DNA from: an uncultured Dorea sp.
GTDB taxonomy: Bacteria > Bacillota > Clostridia > Lachnospirales > Lachnospiraceae
Length of the DNA stretch: 64,000 nucleotides
Direction of reading: 5' to 3'
Assembly (NCBI GenBank): GCA_934307335.1
Contig: CAKRCL010000001.1
Span: 28,942-92,941 of the forward strand
The number at the start of each line of letters is the position of its first letter. Within the stretch, counting starts at the first letter, position 1. Under the pieces are notes generated by a model. The model saw only the letters and a program-made list of their open reading frames with translations. It searched no databases and was not told where the DNA came from. The translations under genes and the position numbers were made by a program. Positions 1 to 8,614 of the stretch are shown here, in pieces.

Positions 1-480
1 ATGAGCCGTGCAACACTCCGGAACATTCATGAAAATCTGTTCTGGGCGTTCTTCTACAATGTTATCGGAATTCCGCTGGCAGCAGGTATCTGGTATCCGT
101 TATTTGGACTGAAACTGAATCCGATGTTCGGTGCGGCAGCTATGAGCTTGTCCAGCTTCTGCGTTGTAACCAATGCACTGAGACTGAATCTCTTCAAAAT
201 GTATGACGCAAGCAAAGATAAAAAAGTAAAACATAAAAAAGAAAGTAAAAAGAAACAGGAGGAATCAACCATGACAAAGACAATGAAAATCGAAGGAATG
301 ATGTGCGGACACTGTGAGGCAAGAGTAAAGAAGACTCTGGAAGCAATTGACGGTGTCAAAGAGGCAGTTGTAAGCCACGAAGCAGGAACAGCCGTAGTGA
401 CACTGGAAAAAGAGGTTGCTGATGAAGTGCTTAAAAATGCAGTAGAAGCACAGGATTATCCGGTAAAAGGAATCGAGTAG
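1..480 (+). CDS. copA: Cu+-exporting P-type ATPase, C-terminal part with appended HMA domain (5' end outside window)
   Basis: Membrane copper pump; only the last 159 residues are in the window. Residues 10-62 hold the final two membrane segments with the P1B-1 copper signatures YN (in FFYNVIGIP) and MSLSS. A lysine-rich linker (about 72-88) follows, then a heavy-metal-associated domain (about 93-159) with the metal-binding motif MxCGHC. A C-terminal rather than N-terminal HMA domain is a known arrangement in this group. The frame is open without interruption from base 1. The linker DNA contains an AGGAGG and ATG in frame, see the nested entry. A terminator follows directly, so this is the last gene of its unit. 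Confidence 0.85.
   Translation: MSRATLRNIHENLFWAFFYNVIGIPLAAGIWYPLFGLKLNPMFGAAAMSLSSFCVVTNALRLNLFKMYDASKDKKVKHKKESKKKQEESTMTKTMKIEGMMCGHCEARVKKTLEAIDGVKEAVVSHEAGTAVVTLEKEVADEVLKNAVEAQDYPVKGIE
271..480 (+). CDS. Possible nested CopZ-like copper chaperone, internal start in copA
   Basis: An ATG at 271, in frame with the ATPase, is preceded by a perfect AGGAGG (257-262) at 8-nt spacing. Starting there gives a 69-residue protein beginning [15 protein letters not shown], the usual size and layout of a free CopZ chaperone. The site lies exactly in the disordered lysine-rich linker between pump and HMA domain. Stand-alone chaperone made from a copA gene is known in E. coli, but there by frameshifting; here internal initiation would do it. 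That the site is used is inference; an AGGAGG can arise by chance in a Lys/Gln/Glu-coding linker. Confidence 0.5.
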   Translation: MTKTMKIEGMMCGHCEARVKKTLEAIDGVKEAVVSHEAGTAVVTLEKEVADEVLKNAVEAQDYPVKGIE

Positions 481-503
481 AAAATATTTTTGTGAAAGTA
501 TAG

Positions 504-540
504 CAGGCGGTGTGGTAGTATTCATACCGCCTGTTTTTAT
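504..540 (+). terminator. Intrinsic terminator after copA
   Basis: CAGGCGGT (504-511) pairs with ACCGCCTG (526-533), followed by a T run. It closes the copA unit. Confidence 0.85.
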
Positions 541-550
541 ATAATTATGC

Positions 551-578
551 TTGAAGTAACAGAAAACTATGTTATACT
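551..578 (+). promoter_or_regulatory. Promoter for the Uma2 gene
   Basis: TTGAAG (551-556), 16-bp spacer, TATACT (573-578); about 70 nt upstream of the gene start. Confidence 0.55.
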
Positions 579-650
579 ATATATAACAAATGGAGATACG
601 CTTAGAAATTATATGTGAATATAAATGAAAAAGGACGGTGAGATCTTGTT

Positions 651-1208
651 ATGCCAATGTTGAAAGATGATTACCAGAAGACAGAAAAGATTAATGGTGT
701 AATTTATAATATGTCTCCGGCAGCCAATTTCAGACATGGAATTGTAAATGGAAACATTTATGGAAAAGTGAGAGAAGGATTAAAGGACAGTTTATGTCTT
801 GTATTTATGGAAAACCTGGATTATAAATATCACCCGGAGGTAAACGATGACTATGTTGTACCTGATATTATGCTTGTCTGTGATCGGAAAGGTCTGAAAC
901 ATAGTGCATATCATGGAACACCAAAGTTTATTGTAGAGACATTGAGCCCGGCGACAGCACTTAGAGACAAGACGGAGAAGAAAGAGATTTATGAGCAGGC
1001 AGGAGTAAGTGAATATTGGATTGTCTCACCAAGGGAGCATGCAGTAGAGATATATTATCTTGAAGAAGGAAAATATAAATTAGTGTACAGTTATATTCTT
1101 CAGGAGGATAAGGACGAAAAAGATTATAATGCCGATACGATTATTACCTTGCGGGAGTTCCCGCATATAGCAATGACATTGGGAGAGATTTTTGATAAGG
1201 TAGATTAA
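651..1208 (+). CDS. Uma2 family (DUF820) PD-(D/E)xK nuclease-fold protein
   Basis: 185 residues, the normal length of the family. Family-typical blocks are visible: an N-terminal NGVIYNMSPA, the acidic VVPDIMLV strand, the FIVETLSP strand that carries the catalytic Glu, and YEQAGVSEYWIV near the end of the core. The fold is that of restriction-type nucleases, but cellular role and substrate are unknown for the family. A GGTGAG stands about 8 nt before the ATG. It has its own promoter and no operon partner. Confidence 0.8.
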   Translation: MPMLKDDYQKTEKINGVIYNMSPAANFRHGIVNGNIYGKVREGLKDSLCLVFMENLDYKYHPEVNDDYVVPDIMLVCDRKGLKHSAYHGTPKFIVETLSPATALRDKTEKKEIYEQAGVSEYWIVSPREHAVEIYYLEEGKYKLVYSYILQEDKDEKDYNADTIITLREFPHIAMTLGEIFDKVD

Positions 1209-1275
1209 AAATGAAGTTATAAAACAATCCTTCCATCATATATTTACTACAAAAGTATGTGTTGGAGCATGGATT

Positions 1276-2559
1276 GTGAAAAAGTTTCTAGTGTGGTTAT
1301 TCTGCTTGGTTCTACTGACACAGCCAGTTTTTGCGCAGCCTGAAAATCTGATCATTCTAAATACGAATACGGGACTGGATACAGATGCAGACACGGACGA
1401 CGGGCAAAGTGCCGGGACAGAGCAGAATTCATCGAATACAACAGAAAATACAGATAATACGAATACGCAGCAGACGGAAAATGTGGACATATCCGCACCG
1501 TCTGCTCTTTTAATGGAAGCATCTACAGGACAGGTAATTTATGAAAAAGATGCAGATTCCAAGAGACCGCCGGCAAGTGTCACAAAAATCATGACACTGT
1601 TATTGATTTTTGATGCCTTACATGATGGAAAGATACATTTAGAGGACGAGGTGACAACGTCGGAATATGCGGCTTCTATGGGTGGCTCCCAGGTGTTCCT
1701 GGAACCTGGGGAGGTACAGACAGTAGAGACACTGATAAAATGTATTTCCGTAGCCAGTGCCAACGATGCGTGTGTGTGCATGGCCGAGTATATTTGTGGA
1801 AACGAACAGGAATTCGTGAACCGGATGAATGAGCGGGCGAAAGGCCTTGACATGGAGAATACGCATTTTGTCAACTGTAACGGACTGGATGCGGATGGAC
1901 ATGTGACGACAGCCAGGGACATTGCGCTTATGTCCAGAGAGCTGATCAATACATATCCGCAGATTTTCGATTATTGTAATATCTGGATGGAAGATATTAC
2001 GCATACGACGAAAAAAGGCTCTACGCAGTTTGGTCTTACGAATACAAACAAAATGATCCGGCAATATGAGTATGCGACTGGATTAAAAACGGGTTCGACC
2101 AGTCAGGCAAAGTTCTGTATTTCAGCGACAGCAAGAAAAGATAATACAGATATGATTGCTGTAATTATGGGAGCGGACGATAGTAAAGCCAGAATGCGAG
2201 ACGCGATTGGCTTGTTGAATTATGGATTTGGAAAATGTCAGAAATATCAGGAAAAACAGATAAAAAAAATACCGGATGTGCCTGTAAATCATGGTGTAGA
2301 GAAAGAGGTTGGTGCCGCACAACTAGAAGCTTTTTCTTATGTAGATGTAACAGGTGCAGATTTGACTACTATAAAGAGAAAAGTGAAATTAAAAGCAAAT
2401 GTGACAGCTCCGGTCAGACAGGGGGATAAAGTAGGAGAGTTGATTTATTCATTAGATGGAAAAGAGATTGGCAAAATAGATATTTTAGCAACGGAAGATG
2501 TAGAAGAAATCAGCTACGGCAGTGCAATGAAAGAAGTTGTCCGTGGATGGATGTTATAA
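1276..2559 (+). CDS. D-alanyl-D-alanine carboxypeptidase (PBP5/DacF type), secreted
   Basis: Trims the terminal D-Ala of peptidoglycan stem peptides outside the cell. GTG start with GGAG 8 nt upstream, giving a signal peptide that ends PVFA. A low-complexity Asp/Thr/Asn-rich stretch (about 30-70) follows before the penicillin-binding domain. The three active-site motifs are present: SVTK (SxxK), SAN (SxN) and KTG in GLKTGSTSQ. The C-terminal beta domain (about 340-420) is also present. It is a paralogue of the gene at 13,745 and is monocistronic here. The low-complexity linker is probably a wall spacer (inference). Confidence 0.88.
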   Translation: MKKFLVWLFCLVLLTQPVFAQPENLIILNTNTGLDTDADTDDGQSAGTEQNSSNTTENTDNTNTQQTENVDISAPSALLMEASTGQVIYEKDADSKRPPASVTKIMTLLLIFDALHDGKIHLEDEVTTSEYAASMGGSQVFLEPGEVQTVETLIKCISVASANDACVCMAEYICGNEQEFVNRMNERAKGLDMENTHFVNCNGLDADGHVTTARDIALMSRELINTYPQIFDYCNIWMEDITHTTKKGSTQFGLTNTNKMIRQYEYATGLKTGSTSQAKFCISATARKDNTDMIAVIMGADDSKARMRDAIGLLNYGFGKCQKYQEKQIKKIPDVPVNHGVEKEVGAAQLEAFSYVDVTGADLTTIKRKVKLKANVTAPVRQGDKVGELIYSLDGKEIGKIDILATEDVEEISYGSAMKEVVRGWML

Positions 2560-2735
2560 TAAATAAAAGCAACATTTTTTATTCGATTAAGAGAGCTTAG
2601 AAATTTTTATAATAAGACAAGAAGTTTGGGTAGTATGTCTTGGATTTTTGTGAATGTGTGAGAATGGAACAGTATTGGACTTGAAAAATAAATTTTGATG
2701 TAAAATACATATGAAATATTTGGAATTAAAAATAT

Positions 2736-2812
2736 AAAAAGTCCACTTGGGGACGGCAAACATACGTAACTGATGGCAGTAAGGTATAGAATGCATCTCA
2801 AGTGGACTTTTT
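2736..2812. terminator. Long-stem hairpin, probable bidirectional terminator
   Basis: AAAAAGTCCACTTG (2736-2749) and CAAGTGGACTTTTT (2799-2812) form a perfect 14-bp stem ending in A/T runs on both sides. It sits between convergent genes. The 49-nt loop is much longer than normal for a terminator. I see no gene in the rest of 2560-2829. Confidence 0.7.
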
Positions 2813-2829
2813 AGGTGATTATTTAAAAT

Positions 2830-3813
2830 TTACCAGCCATATGTCTTTCCAGGGGCAGCGTAGTCAGGACCGGTCAGATCTGTTTTGACTTTTTCTTTCA
2901 GAACATCGACGTCCCAAGGATTTCCGTCATTAAAGAGCATAGGTCCGCATTGCGGGTAGGAGTACATCTTTACTTTTCCGGCCGAAGTAATCGAGAAAAT
3001 GGAACCGTTAATATAAGCACCATCTTCTTCACACAAAACGGTAACAAATGGAGCCATATTTGCAGGATCGCCATGGTCGGCGGCTACGGAAGCTAATACT
3101 TTAGGATTCGGGGCATGTCCGGCAGCTGAGATTTCACGAATCAGTTTATTGTATTCAACCGCATGAGCAGGTGATGCACCTTGTGGACAGATACAGTTGA
3201 CCGTAATACCGAATTGGTCTAATTCTTTTGAAGTTGCATAGGTAAGTCCGACCATACCAGCAGTAGAGCAGGAATATCCGGAATTACCCGCAAGACCTAC
3301 CCAGGCATCGCTTGCAATATTAATGATTCGGCCAAATCCCTGTTCTTTCATATATGGAAATGCGAAATGCATAAGAGCAATGGCAGCTTTTGTCCGCTCG
3401 GTATTGAAGTGATCCCAGTTTTCTTCTGTCATAGCTTCTACAGAACCAGTGCCGGTTCCAGCGGCGTTATTGACGATGATATCAATATGTCCCCATTCCC
3501 TGATGGCGGTTTCAATCATTTCTTTTGCTGTATTCCAGTCGGAGCAGTCTCCATAAAATGGAATGGCTTCCCCGCCCTCTTCTTTAATGAGTGCAGCGGT
3601 AGTTTCCGCATCACCTTTTAGCTTGCATAATTCATTCCAGTCTTCTTCCGGCATATCCTCTTTGCGGAATGTGGAAGCACTGAGTCCGTTTGGTTTCCGA
3701 TTGTTTGTAATGACTTTTGCGCCTTCGAGGGCTAAACCAACAGCCAGACCTTTTCCGATTCCTTGTCCGGAACCTGTAACAATTGCAACTTTTCCTTCCA
3801 AATGTTTTTTCAT
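2830..3813 (-). CDS. Short-chain dehydrogenase/reductase with YxxxT instead of YxxxK
   Basis: 327 residues. The Rossmann signature TGSGQGIG is near the N-terminus and NNAAG follows at about 118. The catalytic Ser strand reads NIASDAW. The active-site tetrad segment is YSCSTAGMVGLT, so the usual Lys is Thr (codon ACT on the coding strand, read directly). A C-terminal extension of about 50 residues (KMYSYPQCGP... to the end) is longer than in simple FabG-like SDRs. AAGGAG precedes the ATG. It lies 39 nt downstream of the PheRS-like gene, presumably one operon. Substrate unknown; loss of Lys suggests altered or absent redox activity (inference). Confidence 0.8.
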   Translation of the reverse strand: MKKHLEGKVAIVTGSGQGIGKGLAVGLALEGAKVITNNRKPNGLSASTFRKEDMPEEDWNELCKLKGDAETTAALIKEEGGEAIPFYGDCSDWNTAKEMIETAIREWGHIDIIVNNAAGTGTGSVEAMTEENWDHFNTERTKAAIALMHFAFPYMKEQGFGRIINIASDAWVGLAGNSGYSCSTAGMVGLTYATSKELDQFGITVNCICPQGASPAHAVEYNKLIREISAAGHAPNPKVLASVAADHGDPANMAPFVTVLCEEDGAYINGSIFSITSAGKVKMYSYPQCGPMLFNDGNPWDVDVLKEKVKTDLTGPDYAAPGKTYGW

Positions 3814-3852
3814 AGAATAAACTCCTTTCGATTCATTGATCCGTATTCATTT

Positions 3853-5175
3853 TTATCTTAATTCCGGAGGAATGAAATTAAATTCTTCCTCGTGTTTCTT
3901 TTCAATCGCATTTAACTCCAGATTTGCCATGAAACAGTGGACATGGATGTCGTGATTTTTTTCTGCAATATCACTGATACCGCCGAAATTGCTTTCCAGA
4001 TAGTGGAGCTTTTCATCGAGAATAAGCCATGTATCACTTGTGTCGTAAGCAATTGCCATATCCGTAGAAAAGAAGAAATGATTCTGTACTCCAAGGTCAG
4101 TAAAGAGATGATCTACCTCTTCTTTAAAAGATTTCGAGCAGACTTCATTTCCATAGCAGCCAAGAGAGACTGTTATCTTTTCGACAGGGGCATTTCCATT
4201 TTTACCTGGAAGGAAAATGTGTGCGATATCGTATATTTTTACAGCTTCGCTTCCAGAGGCATAGCAGATAGAAAGGGCATCTTCTAATGCCGGAGTCAAC
4301 ACAGTAGGAATGGATGCATGCATTTCAGAACAATCCGCAATAGGGATTCCTTTATTATTGGCGTCCCAGCTTTCCTGAATCATATTCATTTTCCGGTAAC
4401 AATTTTCCGGATAAATTTTTTTTGAAATAAACCGGTGGTATCCATAAGATCTCAGCAGATTATCTACTTTACAGGCAAAATTATTTCCAACGGCTGCGGT
4501 CATATCAGAAAGTGTGGTTAAATTTTCAAATTTATTATTATATAATGCAGCACGGTCTTGATAGCCGAAGATATGCATGGCAATGGTATCTAAATCCAAC
4601 GCGAATATCCAGGTGCCGATGTCCGGCGCATCTGTATTTAACAGGGCTCTGGCAAGCCATGTCGCAGGGCTGGTACAGCCGATAATGAAAGAATCTGAAC
4701 CATTTATGGTCACTTTAATATCGTAACTGTTTTTATTTTTCTCAAGTTCGCAGGATGCTGTAATTCCATATGTAGAGTTGACAATATTTTTCCATAAATA
4801 TAAATAGTCTTTGAAAGTAATCCCTTTGTCTGCATAAATTCCTTCGATTCGCAGATGGGCAGGCAGATCTTTATCGGAGTTATCAAAAATATTTCCACAA
4901 CAAATACATCTGACAGGAAGAGTACCGCGTAAATGATTTAAATGTGTAGAAATTTGTTCGGGACGGAGCATATAAGCTCCGTTGTCCAGTAATAAAGGCT
5001 CAACAGAGAATTCTTCTGTTTCGGAAAAACAGGCAACCTCTTTTTCTGTAGATACAAGTTCAGGAGCCTCTCCATTATCGAGAAGCGTAAAACCATTTAA
5101 AAGAAACCCCTTCTTAAAAGAATCTGCAACTGAGTAAAGAGGGTGTTTGGTAATTGAATTCATAAATATATTCAC
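3853..5175 (-). CDS. Degenerate phenylalanyl-tRNA synthetase-like protein (class II aaRS fold)
   Basis: 440 residues. Residues 10-110 read like a PheS core: KHPLYSVADSFKKGFLLNGF, then MLRPEQISTHLNHLRG, then a motif-2-like region ending LRIEGIYADKGITFKD. Residues 300-430 read like the PheT C-terminal core (VLTPALEDAL, then KIYDIAHIFLPG). The motif 2 Arg (GRVYR in true PheS) is replaced, GNIFD, and the motif 3 GLER is LDLDT, so ATP-binding arginines seem lost. It is far shorter than PheS plus PheT together. Divergent from the OYE gene and upstream of the SDR. I infer a repurposed aaRS-like fold, not a tRNA charger. Family assignment is from pattern memory only. Confidence 0.5.
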   Translation of the reverse strand: MNIFMNSITKHPLYSVADSFKKGFLLNGFTLLDNGEAPELVSTEKEVACFSETEEFSVEPLLLDNGAYMLRPEQISTHLNHLRGTLPVRCICCGNIFDNSDKDLPAHLRIEGIYADKGITFKDYLYLWKNIVNSTYGITASCELEKNKNSYDIKVTINGSDSFIIGCTSPATWLARALLNTDAPDIGTWIFALDLDTIAMHIFGYQDRAALYNNKFENLTTLSDMTAAVGNNFACKVDNLLRSYGYHRFISKKIYPENCYRKMNMIQESWDANNKGIPIADCSEMHASIPTVLTPALEDALSICYASGSEAVKIYDIAHIFLPGKNGNAPVEKITVSLGCYGNEVCSKSFKEEVDHLFTDLGVQNHFFFSTDMAIAYDTSDTWLILDEKLHYLESNFGGISDIAEKNHDIHVHCFMANLELNAIEKKHEEEFNFIPPELR

Positions 5176-5405
5176 CTCACGTTAATATTTGGATTGACAG
5201 TAAATGTGGATGGCATTATAAATTGTATTTTTTTAAGTACATAAATTAATTATAATTTAATTCAATAAATTGAATATGTCAATGATAAATGTAAAGAAAA
5301 TTCTAAAAATAGAAAATAATTATAATATAAATTCAATATATTGACTTTTGTGACGGCGGATGTATAATAAAATTGGATGGCATGTGAAAAGGAGGTTCTT
5401 TTCAG
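5176..5405. promoter_or_regulatory. Divergent control region with two TTCAATA-WATTGA palindromes and two plus-strand promoters
   Basis: TTCAATAAATTGAA (5261-5274) and TTCAATATATTGA (5332-5344) are near-identical inverted repeats 71 bp apart. The second overlaps the -35 of a plus promoter, TTGACT (5341-5346), 16-bp spacer, TATAAT (5363-5368). A further plus promoter, TTGACA with 17-bp spacer and TATAAA, begins at 5194. The layout fits an operator pair controlling the divergent SDR/aaRS-like and OYE genes; the XRE regulator at 7559-8590 is the nearest candidate (inference). Confidence 0.55.
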
Positions 5406-7418
5406 ATGAAAAAAGATTATATGTTCCCATTGCTTATGAAGCCGGGGAAAATGGGAACGCTTGAACTGGATAATCGAATTATTATGGCGCCTATGGGCTC
5501 CCTGAATGGTGGAGTAGATGGATATGTGACGGACCGTGGACTACAGTTTTATAAGGATATCGCACAGGGCGGAGTCAGTATGATGGTTGTTGAATGTACA
5601 GCAATTGATGATGACCTGAGTATCGGGGAAGACAATCTGATGCGTATGACAGATAATTCCCATATTACAGGACATGCAAGACTTGTCTCTATTTTACATG
5701 ATTATGGAGTAAAAGCAGTTTTGCAGTTGTGTCATATCGGACAACAGATTTCACTGGCAGATAAAAAGGATTCGCTTGGACCGTCAACAATAATTGAAAT
5801 GCAGGGAGGAATTCAGCCGTTTCCGATTCGCGGTATGACAAAAGCGGAAATAAAAGAATGTGAAGAAAATTTTGGCAAGGCAGCGTGGCGTGCCAAGATG
5901 GCCGGTTATGATGCTGTTGAGATTCATGGTGCAATCGGACATCTGATCAATATGTTCTGTTCACCGGCATATAATAAGCGGACAGATGAATATGGCGGAA
6001 GCCCGGAGAACAGAGTTCGGTTCTTTAAAGAGATTGTAGAGGCCTGTCAGGAAAAATGTGGGAAAACTTATCCGATTATTGTCCGGGTATGCGGGGATGA
6101 ATTTGACGGCGAAGGTGGTCTTACTTTAAAAGAGAGTATTGAACAGGCCAAAATACTTGAGAGTTTGAAACCGGCTGCTTTGCATCTTGTGGCAGGTTCC
6201 AATAACAATGTGCGCACGATTAATTTCCAGTATGACAAGCGCGGAGATTACATAGAGACAGCAAAAGCATTTAAAGAGGCAGGAATCAAATTACCGATTA
6301 TATTAGACGGTGGATTTTCCACTCCGGATCTTGCAGAAAAGGCATTGCAGGAGGGAGTCTGTGATTTTATTGGAATCGGGCGTCCAATTTTGGCAGATCC
6401 GTGTTATGCAAAAAAGGTCAAAGAAAACCGTCCGGAGGATATTACACCGTGTATCCGGTGCTGTATGGGCTGTGTTGGAACCATTGCAAAATTTAATGCA
6501 GCGGTGGGACTTCGCTGTTCCGTGAATCCACAATGTAACATGGGAGGATTCCGCGACTTAAATCCGATTGAATACAAAAAGAATGTATGTGTAGTCGGAG
6601 GAGGCCCGGCAGGTATGGAAGCGGCTCTTATACTGGATAAGCGTGGACATAATGTCACACTGTATGAGAAACGCCGTCTTGGCGGAACTATGAACGAGGC
6701 TGCATTTGATGAAAAATTAAAAGGTGATATACGGATTCTGATTCATTATTATGAAGAACAGCTTCGAAAATCGAGTGTGAAAGTCATTGAAAAAGAGGCT
6801 GGAAAAGAAGAGATTCTGGCTGGAAACTATGATGCAGTCGTGCTGGCGACCGGTGCGCCTGCGATTGATGTGAAAGTAAAAGGTGTTGAGAAAAATCCAA
6901 ATGTTATGACAGTTTTTGACTATGCATCGCGGGCAGAAACAATCGAACTGGGGGATCATGTTCTGATTGTCGGAGGGTGTTTTATGAACCTGGAGATGGC
7001 ATATGGACTTGCCTTAAAAGGAAAACATGTAACCATTTCGTCCAGAAGAGGAAAAGGCATGATGGGAATTATGGAGTTGGGCGATGACAACAGTTCACCG
7101 GGACAACAGCGTTTGAAGATTCTTATGAACGAACAGAAAGATAAGATTGAGTGGCTGCTCGGTAAAAATCTGGTTGAAATTAATGAAAAAGGTGCAATTC
7201 TTCAAGATGTAAAAACAAAAGAAAAATGTCAGGTGGAATGTGATAATCTGATTGTCTGCAGAGGATATCACGGAAGACCGAAACTTTATGATGAGATATA
7301 TGATGAAGTCGAGGATGTGTACATGGCAGGAGATGCAGTGATGAAACTGCGCTGTACGGATAAACGAGTCATAGGAAATGCAATCGAAGACGGATTCGGA
7401 GTCGGAAACAGAATATAG
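5406..7418 (+). CDS. Old yellow enzyme family NADH:flavin oxidoreductase (BaiCD/FadH/2-enoate reductase type)
   Basis: 670 residues in the usual three parts: an FMN TIM barrel (about 8-340), a 4Fe-4S site with CIRCCMGC (about 350-360) plus a further Cys in LRCSVNP, and an FAD/NAD(P) half with GGGPAGMEAA and a second Rossmann motif near VLIVGGCFMNLE. Relatives reduce enoate or enoyl-CoA double bonds, including bile-acid and steroid ring reductases of gut clostridia. The active-site block usually HGAHGYL reads HGAIGHL, so His becomes Ile and Tyr becomes His. RBS AAGGAGG precedes the ATG. Probable partner of the divergent SDR. Substrate unknown. Confidence 0.85.
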   Translation: MKKDYMFPLLMKPGKMGTLELDNRIIMAPMGSLNGGVDGYVTDRGLQFYKDIAQGGVSMMVVECTAIDDDLSIGEDNLMRMTDNSHITGHARLVSILHDYGVKAVLQLCHIGQQISLADKKDSLGPSTIIEMQGGIQPFPIRGMTKAEIKECEENFGKAAWRAKMAGYDAVEIHGAIGHLINMFCSPAYNKRTDEYGGSPENRVRFFKEIVEACQEKCGKTYPIIVRVCGDEFDGEGGLTLKESIEQAKILESLKPAALHLVAGSNNNVRTINFQYDKRGDYIETAKAFKEAGIKLPIILDGGFSTPDLAEKALQEGVCDFIGIGRPILADPCYAKKVKENRPEDITPCIRCCMGCVGTIAKFNAAVGLRCSVNPQCNMGGFRDLNPIEYKKNVCVVGGGPAGMEAALILDKRGHNVTLYEKRRLGGTMNEAAFDEKLKGDIRILIHYYEEQLRKSSVKVIEKEAGKEEILAGNYDAVVLATGAPAIDVKVKGVEKNPNVMTVFDYASRAETIELGDHVLIVGGCFMNLEMAYGLALKGKHVTISSRRGKGMMGIMELGDDNSSPGQQRLKILMNEQKDKIEWLLGKNLVEINEKGAILQDVKTKEKCQVECDNLIVCRGYHGRPKLYDEIYDEVEDVYMAGDAVMKLRCTDKRVIGNAIEDGFGVGNRI

Positions 7419-7460
7419 TTATGGCAAGCTGAAAATGTAATATTTTCCTGTTCAACAAAT

Positions 7461-7510
7461 AAAAAGTCACAGATATATGAAAGAGAAAAAATATATCTGT
7501 GGCTTTTTTA
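7461..7510. terminator. Bidirectional intrinsic terminator
   Basis: AAAAAGTCACAGATATAT (7461-7478) pairs with ATATATCTGTGGCTTTTT (7491-7508) with one G-U; poly-A/poly-T flanks serve the convergent genes on both sides. Confidence 0.85.
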
Positions 7511-7558
7511 TACTGTCAGACAGACCTGAGAAAAAGTGGTTGAAAGCACTTTTAAGTC

Positions 7559-8590
7559 TTAGTATTGTTCCAGTTGTTTTTCGAGGTCAGGGATATTTTT
7601 ATATTTGTCCAACAGTGCTGTGATTTCAGTTAATAATTCTTTTTTTAAATGAAAACTCATATTGCCGAGTTTATAAAAATCAAGATCCAGTATTTTTAAA
7701 GTAAAAGCGGGATCCCAATCCAGATTATAGTGCAAGGTGTCCATAGCAGTTACAGAGCCAAGCTCGCTGTTTTGAACCGCTTCCTGAAGATCAAGTAACT
7801 GTTGACTGATCTGGCTGGCTGTGTCTGATGCATATAGCTTTTTCATGTCAAATATAGATTCATGCAGTTCCTGTGGTGTTGGAAGAAAACAATTATACAC
7901 CAGAGGAGTGAGCTTATAGCTTTGCAGAAAGGATACAGTATGGTCCAAAATGACAGTTTCGATGGAATCATTCATAGCTTTGTCCGGAAAGAGTTCTTCC
8001 CGGTAAAGTTGGAAAATAACACGAAACAAATCACTCTGGCAGACAGTTCCAGTACCTTGACTTAATAAATCTTCCCACTTTTGTATGTCAAGCACAAAAT
8101 GAATAAACAAGCTCTTTTTATCGTGATAAGTGCTCTCGATGACTTCATTTTCAGGCAGTGATTTTAAATACAAAAAATCAACACTTTCATTGATTCGTTC
8201 GATAAAATCACGAGGAGTTGTATGAAGTTTGTTTAAACGGTCTGAAATGTCCTCGATGAGTTGTTCAGGTACAGAAATCAAACGTAAAAAAGCTTCATAG
8301 TGGACAAGCCAGACCTGGTGGATCATTTCGTCCGGATCAATAAAAGATGCAAGCATCTGGATAATAACAGGGAATTTATCATCAAAAAAATCGTCACCCG
8401 GAATGATGTAAGACAAAATCTTTGTTAATTCAGGCTCAGGAATTGATTTTATCTGCCAGCTTTCCAGTTTTGAAATATAGGAAATGCTCTTTCCTATATA
8501 AAGTGAAAGATTTTTTGCAGTGATATGATTCTGTGTGCGTAACATTTTGATTAAGGTTGATAATTCCTGGGTAACCTGAAATTTTACCAT
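7559..8590 (-). CDS. XRE-type transcriptional regulator with long C-terminal sensing region
   Basis: 343 residues. Residues about 8-60 form a Cro/CI helix-turn-helix (LSTLIKMLRTQNHITAKNLS, then GKSISYISKLES). The remaining roughly 280 residues are helical, have no motif I know and are probably a ligand or protein interaction domain. AAAGGAG lies upstream of the ATG. It is transcribed away from the OYE gene and follows aminopeptidase P by 24 nt on the same strand, so the two may be cotranscribed. Likely regulator of the adjacent SDR/aaRS-like/OYE cluster, by proximity only. Confidence 0.7.
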   Translation of the reverse strand: MVKFQVTQELSTLIKMLRTQNHITAKNLSLYIGKSISYISKLESWQIKSIPEPELTKILSYIIPGDDFFDDKFPVIIQMLASFIDPDEMIHQVWLVHYEAFLRLISVPEQLIEDISDRLNKLHTTPRDFIERINESVDFLYLKSLPENEVIESTYHDKKSLFIHFVLDIQKWEDLLSQGTGTVCQSDLFRVIFQLYREELFPDKAMNDSIETVILDHTVSFLQSYKLTPLVYNCFLPTPQELHESIFDMKKLYASDTASQISQQLLDLQEAVQNSELGSVTAMDTLHYNLDWDPAFTLKILDLDFYKLGNMSFHLKKELLTEITALLDKYKNIPDLEKQLEQY

Positions 8591-8614
8591 AATTTTGGTC
8601 TCCTTTGGTTGTTT

